Shown: one piece after another, positions 11,649 through 20,475 of the stretch
How the letters are laid out: the number at the start of each line of letters is the position of its first letter
How positions within the stretch are numbered: the first letter of the stretch is position 1
NCBI GenBank assembly: GCA_020746875.1
Contig: JAGTJL010000002.1
Location: forward strand, 992,001-1,056,000
Direction of reading: 5' to 3'
Length of the DNA stretch: 64,000 nucleotides
From: Rhexocercosporidium sp. MPI-PUGE-AT-0058
Taxonomy: Eukaryota > Ascomycota > Leotiomycetes > Helotiales
Position numbers and translations under genes: made by a program
Notes under the pieces: generated by a model
What the model was told of the DNA's origin: nothing
What the model saw: the letters and a program-made list of their open reading frames with translations, nothing else
Databases searched by the model: none

Positions 11649-14600
11649 ATGGCTGGAAACAAGAAGAAGACAGCTTCAGCGGCAAAGGGGACACCACGAT
11701 CACCTTCACCTCACTCCATCGATCAACCATCGAACACCCTTCGAAATGACCCTGAAGATGGTTCGCCCACGCGCAGCGAACAATTCCAGCGCTCTGACGG
11801 AGGTTTAGAGGATCTCACAGATGACGACGAAGGGGGCTCGGATGCCGAAGCAGCTATCGAGGCTGAGCGACGACGAATTCTAGAGATTCAAACACAGATT
11901 AAGAGGAAGAAGGAGGAGAAGGCAGTTCGGAACCGAATCGAAGAGCTGGAGGAGGTAGTGCGAGAGCGAGAGGATTTAGAGAGAGAGTTGGCGGATATAC
12001 TGCGAAGAGAACAAGAAGAGGAGGAAAGCAGAGAATATATAGATGGAGGAAAGCGTCGACGCGCGAACACGGCCGGGGACCGCCATCGTGACGAACCCAC
12101 GGGACTTCCTCGAAATGACTTCGATATGCGCCCGATGTCGCATCGACGAATCCCAAAGATGCGAGAGCTTCCGACATATAAGGGCAAGAGCGCTGAAGAG
12201 GCTCAGTCTTTTATCCGAGGTGCTGAGCGGAGGTTCCGTCAAGACAAAGGGACAATATATGCTACGGATGAAGACAAGATCAACGAGTGCGTTCTTGCTT
12301 TCGACGAGAAGGTAGAACGGAAGTGGACCGGGTTCGAATCGAGGGCTGGGACAAACTCACTCACTTGGGAAGGGTTTAAGCAGTGGATGCTAGACTCAAT
12401 TATGGACCCTGGAAATCGAGAGCTTGCGGTGCTCAATCGGTATGAGAACGCTCAACAGCGCGAGAACGAGTCGGTGGATGATTTCGTGTCTTTTCTTGAT
12501 GGCTTAGAGCAACAACTGAAGATCGGAGACGATACGGCGAGACGACGGACCCCTTTGCCCTTGATTAGTGAAACCCTCGATCGGTTGAGACGTGCTAAAG
12601 TGTTTACAAAGCTAGACCTGAAGGATGCGTATCACCGGCTCCGAATCAAGCAAGGCGACGAATGGAAGACGGCATTTCGGACCCGATACGGACACTTTGA
12701 GTATTGCGTGCTTCCTTTTGGACTCTCGAATGCTCCAGCGACATTTCAAGCTTATATTAACCAAGCCTTAATTGGGCTAGTAGACGTCACTTGTGTAGTC
12801 TACTTAGACGATATCCTTATCTTCTCTGAGAGCATCGAAGACCATACGGAAGCTGTTCGGGAGGTCCTCGAAAGGCTTCGCACTCATAATCTCTACGCTA
12901 ACCTCAAGAAATGCGCATTCGACACTGATACTGTGGAGTTTCTAGGGTTCGTAGTAGGCCCGACAGGTATCCGAATGGACCCCTCCCGAGTCGAGAGTAT
13001 CCAGAAGTGGCCTTTACCTAAGTCGTGGCGAGATATACAAGTATTCTTAGGGTTTACTAACTTTTACCGCCGTTTCATCCGCAGTTATGCAAAGGTTACT
13101 CAACCTATTACTGATTTATTGAAAGGAATGCAAAGAGGAAGGAAGACGGAGCCATTTCGATTCCCTCGCGCAGCTACTACAGCGTTCTTAATCTTACGGG
13201 AGAGATTCTCTCAAGCTCCGATCCTTCGCCATTTCGACCCTCAACTAAAGATTCGGGTAGAAACAGATGCTTCGAAATTCGCTATTGGTGGAATCTTATC
13301 TCAATTATTCGGCAGCGGTACGGAGGCTCGATGGCATCCTATCGCATTCTACTCGAAGAAGCTCTCTCCTACTGAGCAACGGTATGAAGTTCATGACGGG
13401 GAGCTAATGGCAATAGTGCATGCATTTAAGCAATGGAGTCAATACCTCCGAGGCGCTTCCGATGTTATTACGGTCCGAACAGATCATCACAATCTCAAAT
13501 ACTTTATGACGAAACGGAGGCTTACCGGACGGCAAGCGAGGTGGGCCGATGAACTAGCTGAATTCGATTTTGTTATTGAATATCGGACTGGGGCTACAAA
13601 TCCTGCTGATGGGCCTTCGCGAAGACCTGACCTCAGAGACTCGGAACCTAGTCGGAGTGAAAACGAAGAAGAGGAGCAGTTACCGACGTTGCATCGGAAG
13701 CTACGCTTAGCTGCGATGTTGCAGAAGAGAAGGCCTCTGTTGATGGCATTTCTAAAGTCGGGACTTAGACAACCCCGCACCGATGAGTTATCGGAGCCAG
13801 ATCAAGGATCGTCCATGAAGGATTCATGGGGCAGCGAAGAGCAATCGGAAGGGGTACGAGGGACCCCCGACGGGTCTATTGCTGGTGTTACTGGTTGCAA
13901 ACAGTACATACCACGGCGAGTAGCAGTTATGCTGTTACAAACCGAAACAGCAGGCAGCGAACCTTCGGAACCGATTCAAAGCATAATCCTTGATTTACAG
14001 AAGGCAGATCCTTTTGTAATGAATAGGACGTACGAATCGATTCCGAGGGGACGTCGAGCTGGGTCCGAAGGACACTGGAAGATGTGCGAAGATGGACTGT
14101 TACGATATCGTGGCAGGACTTATGTGCCACCTGAGAAGTCACTTCGGAGTGAGATCTTAAGTGTTAATCACGATGATGCCGTGGCAGGACACTTCGGGTT
14201 CCGAAGAACCTTCGAATTGCTTTCGAGGAAATACTTTTGGCAAGGATTACGTACAGACGTTAAGAAGTATGTGAGCACTTGCGCAGAGTGTCAAAGAGGG
14301 AAACCAAGAAGGCACCGACCTTACGGCGAGTTAGCCCCGTTCCCTGTTCCTTCAAAACCTTGGGAAGAGATAACTATGGATTTCATTACAGACTTACCGC
14401 CGAGTAAAAGAGTAGGTCGAGTGTACGATTCTATTCTCGTAATCGTCGATCGATTTACGAAGTTGGTTCGGTATATCCCCGTGACGAAGACGATTACTGC
14501 ACCCGAGCTAGCCGAGCTTTTTATACAACATGTATATAAGGACTTTGGATGCCCTAAGGGTATTACCACCGACAGAGGCTCTGTCTTTACAAGCAAGTTC

Positions 14601-15464
14601 TGGTCTTCAGTAATGTTCTACCTTCAGGTTCGACGCCGACTTAGCACCGCATTTCATCCGCAAACCGATGGGCAAACCGAACGGCAAAACCAAGTCTTGG
14701 AATTCTATTTGAGGACATATTGTGATTACCGCCAAGATGATTGGGCCTCTAAGCTAGCCTTAGCGGAATTCACATATAATAATTCGGTGCATGCATCTAC
14801 TGGTTCGACACCTTTTCGGATGCTATACGGGTTTAACCCGGAGCTTGGTTCGAACGTCGAGGACGACGTCCAAGAAGGAGGGGCACCTGCTGCAGTTGAG
14901 AGAGTGAGACTTTTACAGCAGGAAAGAGAAGTACTTACGGAGAAGCTTCGAATTGCTTCCGAATCCCATAAGAAGTTCTATGATGCTAAACACAAAAAGA
15001 CTAGGTTTCAAGTCGGAGACATGGTTTTGCTAGCTACGAAGCACCTTCGACAGTTGAGGCCTTCTCGGAAGCTTGCTGACAAATTTCTAGGGCCTTTTAA
15101 GGTCAAGAGAGTTGTTTATAGCCACGGTCAAGCATATCAGCTCGAACTGCCCCCGACTTACCGCATTCACGATACTTTTCATGTATCACTTTTAGAACCG
15201 TGGCAAGGACGAAAGGGAGTCGAAGCCAGACCGGAGGCAATTCAAGTACAAGAGCAAGAAGAGTTCGAGGTTAAGTCTATTCAAGCTCATAAGGATACGA
15301 GGCGAGGCCGCCTGTATTTAGTCCGTTGGAAGGGTTACTCTGCTGCAGATGATACTTGGGAGCCTATAAGTCATCTTACACACGCTAAAGATGCGTTACA
15401 AGAATACTTGAGAGATATACCAGGAGAAGGGAAATCGGAATCACGACGGAGGTTGCGAAGATGA
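11649..15464 (+). CDS. Gypsy-1 gag-pol polyprotein, in-frame deleted (no protease)
   Basis: A single 1271-aa ORF from the ATG at 11649 (ACGATGG). Residues 1-298 are the gag N-terminal and capsid-like part, with a charged coiled coil at about 75-130. At about residue 298 it jumps straight to [14 protein letters not shown], mid-RT. So the CCHC knuckle, aspartic protease and first RT blocks are missing, yet the frame is kept. Then come RT YLDD (about 385), RNase H (DASKFAIGG, about 535), the integrase zinc domain (H...H...CAEC, about 840-885), the integrase core with D (MDF, about 910), D (TDRGS, about 974) and E (QTDGQTERQ, about 1010), a GPF segment, and a chromodomain at about 1206-1258 (LVRWKGYSAADDTWEP). 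The stop is at 15464. It cannot process its own polyprotein, so it would need help from a complete relative. Confidence 0.93.
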   Translation: MAGNKKKTASAAKGTPRSPSPHSIDQPSNTLRNDPEDGSPTRSEQFQRSDGGLEDLTDDDEGGSDAEAAIEAERRRILEIQTQIKRKKEEKAVRNRIEELEEVVREREDLERELADILRREQEEEESREYIDGGKRRRANTAGDRHRDEPTGLPRNDFDMRPMSHRRIPKMRELPTYKGKSAEEAQSFIRGAERRFRQDKGTIYATDEDKINECVLAFDEKVERKWTGFESRAGTNSLTWEGFKQWMLDSIMDPGNRELAVLNRYENAQQRENESVDDFVSFLDGLEQQLKIGDDTARRRTPLPLISETLDRLRRAKVFTKLDLKDAYHRLRIKQGDEWKTAFRTRYGHFEYCVLPFGLSNAPATFQAYINQALIGLVDVTCVVYLDDILIFSESIEDHTEAVREVLERLRTHNLYANLKKCAFDTDTVEFLGFVVGPTGIRMDPSRVESIQKWPLPKSWRDIQVFLGFTNFYRRFIRSYAKVTQPITDLLKGMQRGRKTEPFRFPRAATTAFLILRERFSQAPILRHFDPQLKIRVETDASKFAIGGILSQLFGSGTEARWHPIAFYSKKLSPTEQRYEVHDGELMAIVHAFKQWSQYLRGASDVITVRTDHHNLKYFMTKRRLTGRQARWADELAEFDFVIEYRTGATNPADGPSRRPDLRDSEPSRSENEEEEQLPTLHRKLRLAAMLQKRRPLLMAFLKSGLRQPRTDELSEPDQGSSMKDSWGSEEQSEGVRGTPDGSIAGVTGCKQYIPRRVAVMLLQTETAGSEPSEPIQSIILDLQKADPFVMNRTYESIPRGRRAGSEGHWKMCEDGLLRYRGRTYVPPEKSLRSEILSVNHDDAVAGHFGFRRTFELLSRKYFWQGLRTDVKKYVSTCAECQRGKPRRHRPYGELAPFPVPSKPWEEITMDFITDLPPSKRVGRVYDSILVIVDRFTKLVRYIPVTKTITAPELAELFIQHVYKDFGCPKGITTDRGSVFTSKFWSSVMFYLQVRRRLSTAFHPQTDGQTERQNQVLEFYLRTYCDYRQDDWASKLALAEFTYNNSVHASTGSTPFRMLYGFNPELGSNVEDDVQEGGAPAAVERVRLLQQEREVLTEKLRIASESHKKFYDAKHKKTRFQVGDMVLLATKHLRQLRPSRKLADKFLGPFKVKRVVYSHGQAYQLELPPTYRIHDTFHVSLLEPWQGRKGVEARPEAIQVQEQEEFEVKSIQAHKDTRRGRLYLVRWKGYSAADDTWEPISHLTHAKDALQEYLRDIPGEGKSESRRRLRR

Positions 15465-15572
15465 AAGGATCAGGAGCAGAAGTCTTCATTCAAGCCCCGA
15501 AGGGCGCCGGAGGCAAAACGAAAGAAGCCCGAAGGCACAAACCGCAACACAACAAAAGCCCGAAGGCGCTAT

Positions 15573-16252
15573 CTACAGCTCGAGGCTGCCCTCGCTGGGA
15601 GAGAGGAAGCGGCGGGCCCGAAGGTCCTCCTCCATATCCTCATCCTCATCCTCATCCTCATCCTTCTCCTCCTCAACCTCGCCCTCGGGGGCCTATCGAA
15701 GTCAGTACGGAGGAAATACGAAGGCACATCAATACTTACAGGGACACGACGCAACAACTCTCGAAGGAGAGCGTTGGTCTCGTTCTGCGCAGCGAGAAGC
15801 TGGCGAAGGAGGGCATCAGTGGTAGCAGCAGCGGCAGGAGCAGCAGCAGCAGCGGCGGCAGGACGGGGGGTGGCGGAGGCGGGACGGAGGGGAGACGAGG
15901 CGTTACCGCCAGTAGACCGGGCGGCCCGAGCAGATCGGTCCACCGCGGCCACCACGGCAACAGCCAGGTCCCGAACCTCGTCGGCCGAGGCAAAACCGGA
16001 GGCGAAGTCATCCTGGGCCGCAAGCAGCTCCAGGGCAAGGTCGTGTGCCTCCTCGGGGAGCTATCGGAGTCAATACGGATGCTCTGATGTTTGTTGAGAA
16101 CGAAGGGACATCGGAGTACTTACGGCGACACACCGGGACTTCTGATCGCGGCAGCGATCACACTTGGTGCTGTTGGCCTTCGAAAAGGCACAGACGTGGT
16201 CTACCACACCACTGGCGAGGTGGCGGGCGCAGCGGCAGCAAATCGAAGCCAT
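15573..16252 (-). CDS. Gypsy-1 antisense accessory gene, 189-aa Cys-module protein
   Basis: Three exons on the strand opposite pol: 16252-16124, 16060-15740 and 15692-15573 (570 nt with TAG). Both introns (63 and 47 bp) start GTAAGTA, end CGATAG and are phase 0. Residues 1-43 form a Cys module (CCRCARHLASG, VCAFSKANSTKCDRCRDQ, SRC). Residues 44-150 are Ala/Leu-rich and probably helical (LALELLAAQDDFASG, LLRQLLAAQNETNALLREL). The tail is acidic, with a Glu-Asp repeat near 160. It starts 379 bp before the 3' LTR and ends 109 bp from the pol stop. Antisense genes keep introns through retrotransposition, because sense genomic RNA does not present their splice sites. The spacing recalls zinc-binding folds but not a known family. 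Expression is unproven. Confidence 0.68.
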
Positions 16253-16269
16253 GACGAAGGCAAGTCGGA

Positions 16270-16300
16270 TGTATGGTCTGGTATGGTATGGTATGGTGTG
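16270..16300. repeat. Short (GGTAT)n microsatellite in Gypsy-1
   Basis: Four to five tandem copies of TGGTATGGTATGG just upstream of the antisense gene's start. It could lie in its 5' leader or promoter. 16301-16630 holds no other recognisable feature before the 3' LTR. Confidence 0.6.
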
Positions 16301-16630
16301 ACGGGGGGGAGACGGAGGGACAGCGAAACCAGATCGGAGGGGAGGATGATGGTGTTGACTGAAGGTTGGATTTGTTTGGGGGCCAAAATGTAAACAACCC
16401 ATGGCAGAACTCGCCACACCGCCTAACTACGCGAACCACTACTGATCTGGACCCGTCCACATTCCGATTTGAGTCCGCAACATTATTGTTTACTCTACGA
16501 GTAGACTACTCCTGTTCCAAGGAATCGAGTCCGACTTGGGTCCGTATGTATTTCGATTTACGTCCGCTATACTATAATCACCGCTACATCACCTCGTATC
16601 TTGGGGACAAGATTCTAGGAGAGGGGGTAA

Positions 16631-16832
16631 TGTCAGGAGTGGAATCTAGTATGAGGAGGGTCGGGGGTTGTACGGAAGGTTTGCAGGCTTGGCACGGATC
16701 ACGTGTTAATATCTTTATTTATTTACTTCGGAGGGGAGTAGAGAGGATTTAGAAGGCTAGAGATCAGTCTGAATTACAACTGATATACCCTGAACGTTTC
16801 GAATAGTAATTCCCTATCATTTGAACCTTACA
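16631..16832 (+). repeat. Gypsy-1 3' LTR (202 bp)
   Basis: Identical by inspection to 11381-11582. A purine-rich AGGAGAGGGGGTAA directly upstream is the likely polypurine tract. Confidence 0.95.
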
Positions 16833-16837
16833 ATTAC

Positions 16838-16878
16838 CATATACCTCTTATACCGTTCTCTTGGCTAGTGTCGTTATA
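16838..16878 (+). repeat. Gypsy-2 3' LTR, last 41 bp
   Basis: Continues the LTR interrupted at 11380. It matches 3980-4020 with transitions, and is followed by the AATCT duplication. Confidence 0.85.
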
Positions 16879-19782
16879 AATCTATAATAAGTTTTATAAT
16901 AAGCGCTAAGTTATATTACCGAAAATAATTCCGAAACTATTTATTATTAATTTTAATAAATAATAGCCAGTTATTTACTCGCCTTAAGCTTCTATTATAT
17001 AAATAAATCCCTGCGAGTATATATTTAATGCTCAGATTTATTAAGAGATTAGCTAATAATCTTATCTTAATGCTTTTATTAATTACTTCTTAACTAACTT
17101 GTTCGGCTCTGCTATTTAGCTCATAAATTGCCGTTAATAAGAGCTCGAGGTCAATTCCGAGCTTATTAGCCTATCTTTTATATTTCGTAAATCCTCGAAT
17201 TATAATAATTGCTTTTTCTTAATTATATTTGAATTTATATATTAAGAATTTAAATTGCTTTCGAACTTAAGCTTTAAAGCTCTTAATATATTAAAACATT
17301 TTATTATGCTCTTTTATTTATAATATATAATTAACGAATAAGCCGCTGTACTCGTATTTGAGCACGAAGAGTTAAGAGTAATTACTTTAGCATTTTAAAT
17401 AATTAAATAAATCTTAAGTAACTTTTTAAAATGATTTAAAGGATTTCCTTTTCGGTAAACGTCTAAAGATTACTTAAATAATATAAGTTAAAGTATATTA
17501 CTTATACTTAATTTTTTTTATTACTTTAATAATCTTAATATTTTTCGCCGTATTTATTAATTTCTTTAAAGTATTTAGGCTTAAATAGCCTGCTTGTAAA
17601 TACTAAATACGCTCCGAGTCTGTTTTAGGATACTTATGATTTTTAAATAGTTTATACAGCTTATTTACTTTTTTAAAAAGTATTAAAAATATTACAATTC
17701 TTACAGCGCTTAAGAGTATATTATAAGTACTCGGAGAATAAATTAAATATGACTTATATTTAAAGAAAACGAAGTTTTATCTACGCTCCAACTATTATAT
17801 TATATAATATTTACTAATTAATAAGCTTTCCTCGTTCCATCTCAAAGTATAATTTATATTACAGAATTAAAAACTAATTTTATAAAAACGAGCTTTAAAA
17901 ATAATATTAATATAAAAGTTTTCTATAATTACGACGTCGTAAAACGTAAAATTAAATAATTCTCTATTTAGACCTTTAAGCATTCCTTTTATAACTCGAG
18001 TTCCGCGCCCGATGATAAGCAACTGAGAGCTCTTATACTTAATTAAATCCTTAAGAATAGATTTTATAAAAGATCCTTTTAATAATATTAAATAATCGTT
18101 AACTAAATTAATCGCTTTATAATTATTTAATAAAATAAAGTTTAATAAAAGATAAGGTGAATTTTAAAAGGAATATATACTCGTAGCTAAATGCTCGGCT
18201 AGATTAAATAAGAGCACCGAGTGCGCGTAAGTCCCGCTTATTCCTCTTTTATTTAATAAGTTTCCGGGAAAAGTAGATTTTCTTTTATTTAATTTATTAA
18301 ATCTTTACTTATTTAATTTCGTTAAGAAATCTTTTATTAACTAAAGGAAAGGCTTATTTAAGCTTATTTACTCGCGGAGAGCTTTCTATTATAACGTAAT
18401 AAACCGCTGCCGGATCTTATTATAATATTAATTATTCATTTTTGAGTTTGAATAAGTTATTTTATCTTAATATTTAATAAATACTTTTCTATAAACTGCT
18501 ATTTAAAGACGAGTATAATTTAAAGAAGACTAATAATAAGTTTTATTCTTTAAGTATAAATATGCCTTTTTTATAAGTTTTCCTTTTATTTTGAATCGGT
18601 TTAAGCTTTTATTATATGAATTAAAAGCTTCCAAGTCGGGTGTTTTATTATTATTAGAGCGTAAACTAAGAATAAAGAAATAACTATACCTTAATTTTCT
18701 ACTTATAAACTATTAATACTGGCGATCGGCTTAATTAGAATAAAATAGCCGTGCGAGCTATTCTAAGGAGTATTTGGGAGGTATCTCGAGCTCGTCGGCT
18801 TCCTTCGTCTTAAGAAAGTACTTTTGAGTTTATAAACTATTAAAATTACTAGCTGCGATTAAGAAAAAGTTAATATTAAGAATGCCGAGCACTTCCGGCA
18901 TATAATATAAGTTCTTTTTGCGAATTAGCTCTTAGTATTATATAATTTAAACTTTCGGGTTTCGGACGTTCTTTATATTTAGAGATTATAAGTAATTTTG
19001 ACGGGTTATTATTTAAATCGTTATATTTGTTTAATATAAAACTGTTTTAAGCGTGCGAACTAGTGCTTAAATATTAGCTCTTTTCTTAGCGACGAGTTAT
19101 GTAACCGCTATATTAAAGAATTAGCAGCTTATAGTTTTTTTAATTTATTTATAAAACTTAAGGTATACTATAGTTCGTAGTTATTATATTACGTACTTTA
19201 TAATATACGCTTTAGCTTTAGCCTCGGCTTCCTTTTAATAAGATTCTATAGTTATCTTAATAAGCTCGTGCGGTCGAGTAAGAAAAAGGGCAATAAAAGC
19301 GTTAAAGCTTATAATTATATAGTCCGAGGAAGACGTAATTGCTGTATAACGATCGAGCGCTTATTTCTAAAGTTATTTATTATACTCGTTTGTCTTCACC
19401 GTGTAATTTAATTTAATAAGATTATTCTTTTACTAAGTGATTTACTTAACGGTCCGTGGATTTTTATTAATAATTTCAATTAATATTTTTATATCTAAAG
19501 CATTTAAGTTAACGAAAGGCCAGAGTCCGAATATTTAAGCGCTAAGAATTAAATGATTTATTTATAACGGAAAGTCTTTAGGCTTTAAGTATATAATGTT
19601 TGCGTTAAGACCGCTAAGACTATTATGCGATAATATCTTAATAATTGCGCTAAGAGGGGCATTAAAGTTTAATTATAAAGAAAAGAAACGAAGATCATAA
19701 AGTTAGAGTTAAATAAGCTTAACTAAAGCTCGAAATCTATATATACTAAAAGTAGCTTATAAAAATAAATATAGCTCTTAAC
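16879..19782 (-). pseudogene. Copia-0 gag, protease and integrase relic
   Basis: RIP-degraded Ty1/Copia internal region on the minus strand. Readable pieces include a pre-integrase segment near 17990-18025 (IIGRGTRVIKGMLKG), QYLQAGYLSLNTLKKL near 17580-17620, and an integrase-core start near 17391-17414 (DLFNYLKC). After that come VLKYEYSGLFVNYI and INKSIKIRLSANL toward 16990-17100. The reading runs off at the Gypsy-2 insertion (AATCT) and resumes at 3757. I could not assign gag domains in 18700-19780. No functional frame remains. Confidence 0.65.
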
Positions 19783-19971
19783 TGTCGTATAAAAGTGGAG
19801 TAGGCTTTTAGTAGTTTAAGAGCTCTACGATTAACGTAGAAAGTAAAGGTTTAAAAGATTTATTAAAGTAAGCGTTATCCTTTATAAGAGAGGACTATAA
19901 CCCGAGTATATATACACGTGAGTGCTTACGAGAGTATACACATGACCAGTAAACTGCGCTAGGGCGCGACA
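19783..19971 (-). repeat. Copia-0 5' LTR (about 189 bp)
   Basis: On the minus strand it starts TGTCGCGCCC and ends ATACGACA. It is followed inward by GTTAAGAGCT (19773-19782), a primer-binding site like those of the TRIM (GTTAAGAGCC) and Copia-2 (GTTATGAGCC). The second LTR of this element is not in the window, so the assignment rests on the PBS and the TG...CA ends. Confidence 0.5.
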
Positions 19972-20475
19972 TGTCGTATAAAAAGCGGACCCGCAGTCTG
20001 TAAACTGCGTATTTGGCTATATAGCCTTTATACCCCTGCACCCCTGGATTTCGCACGACACACCCCCTAGAGGTCGAAGATATTATCCAATCAGCGATCT
20101 CTATTTGTAATCCAGGTCTAGGCCTTTCTGCCACCCCTTAAGGTAACTCTTATTTATATCCAAGGTGCTCTTCAGCTAGTGACGTCAGGCAGTAGGCTTT
20201 CTTAAGGCCCCTGAGTCGCTGGCAAGCAGCTCATTCGCTAGAGAAGCGAACGTCTGCCTCCGCTCGCTGTGGTTAAGCGAAGGCGGGGAAATCTCGGGCA
20301 AAGCGCGGTATAAATCGAAGCTTAAAAAATAGCCACAGTGACGCAGTCCCTTGTCGTAGACTCAAGACAGAGCTGTGGCTCTTAACTGTCGTACAAAAAG
20401 CGGACCCGTAGTCTGTAAACTGCGTATTTGGCTATATAGCCTTTATACCCCTGCACCCCTGGATTTCGCACGACA
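19972..20475 (-). mobile_element. TRIM-like miniature LTR element (504 bp)
   Basis: Two 89-bp direct repeats (19972-20060 and 20387-20475) bound a 326-bp internal region without a coding frame. The repeats begin TGTCGTGCGAAATCC and end TACGACA on the minus strand and contain a TATA-like GTATAAAGG. They differ at only two bases. GTTAAGAGCC (20377-20386) follows the minus-strand 5' repeat as a PBS. No RIP is apparent. No target duplication is found; the outer right side is a truncated Copia. A solo-LTR or DNA-transposon MITE origin is possible, since the repeats also have inverted TGTCGT/ACGACA ends. Confidence 0.55.

Larger units (their letters stand above)
11381..16832 (+). mobile_element. 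Gypsy-1: young chromodomain Gypsy (chromovirus) with internal deletion
   Basis: 5452-bp element with identical 202-bp LTRs (TG...CA), flanked by the target duplication ATTAC (11376-11380 and 16833-16837), inserted in the Gypsy-2 3' LTR. It shows no RIP and its base composition is normal, unlike everything around it. So it inserted after the surrounding sequence was mutated, and recently. It carries one long gag-pol ORF lacking protease and the start of RT, and an intact antisense gene. A 122-bp RIP-affected fragment of the same LTR lies at 32587-32708. Confidence 0.95.
3763..16878 (+). mobile_element. Gypsy-2: RIP-degraded LTR retrotransposon, split by Gypsy-1
   Basis: Ty3/Gypsy element of 7659 bp, not counting the 5457 bp added by Gypsy-1 and its target duplication. 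Both LTRs are 258 bp and the flanking duplication is AATCT (3758-3762, 16879-16883). It sits in the Copia-0 relic. The LTRs differ by transitions (for example TGTGATAATAAGTGC against TATAATAATAAATAT), which is the RIP pattern. Internal order on the plus strand: gag with zinc-knuckle relic, RT, RNase H, integrase region, then an antisense gene relic before the 3' LTR. Confidence 0.88.

Noticed and set aside
15461..16087. Plus-strand 208-codon ORF after Gypsy-1 pol
   Set aside because: It is low complexity (His/Pro and Gly/Ser runs) and overlaps the spliced antisense gene, which has coherent exons, splice sites and homologues in other elements.
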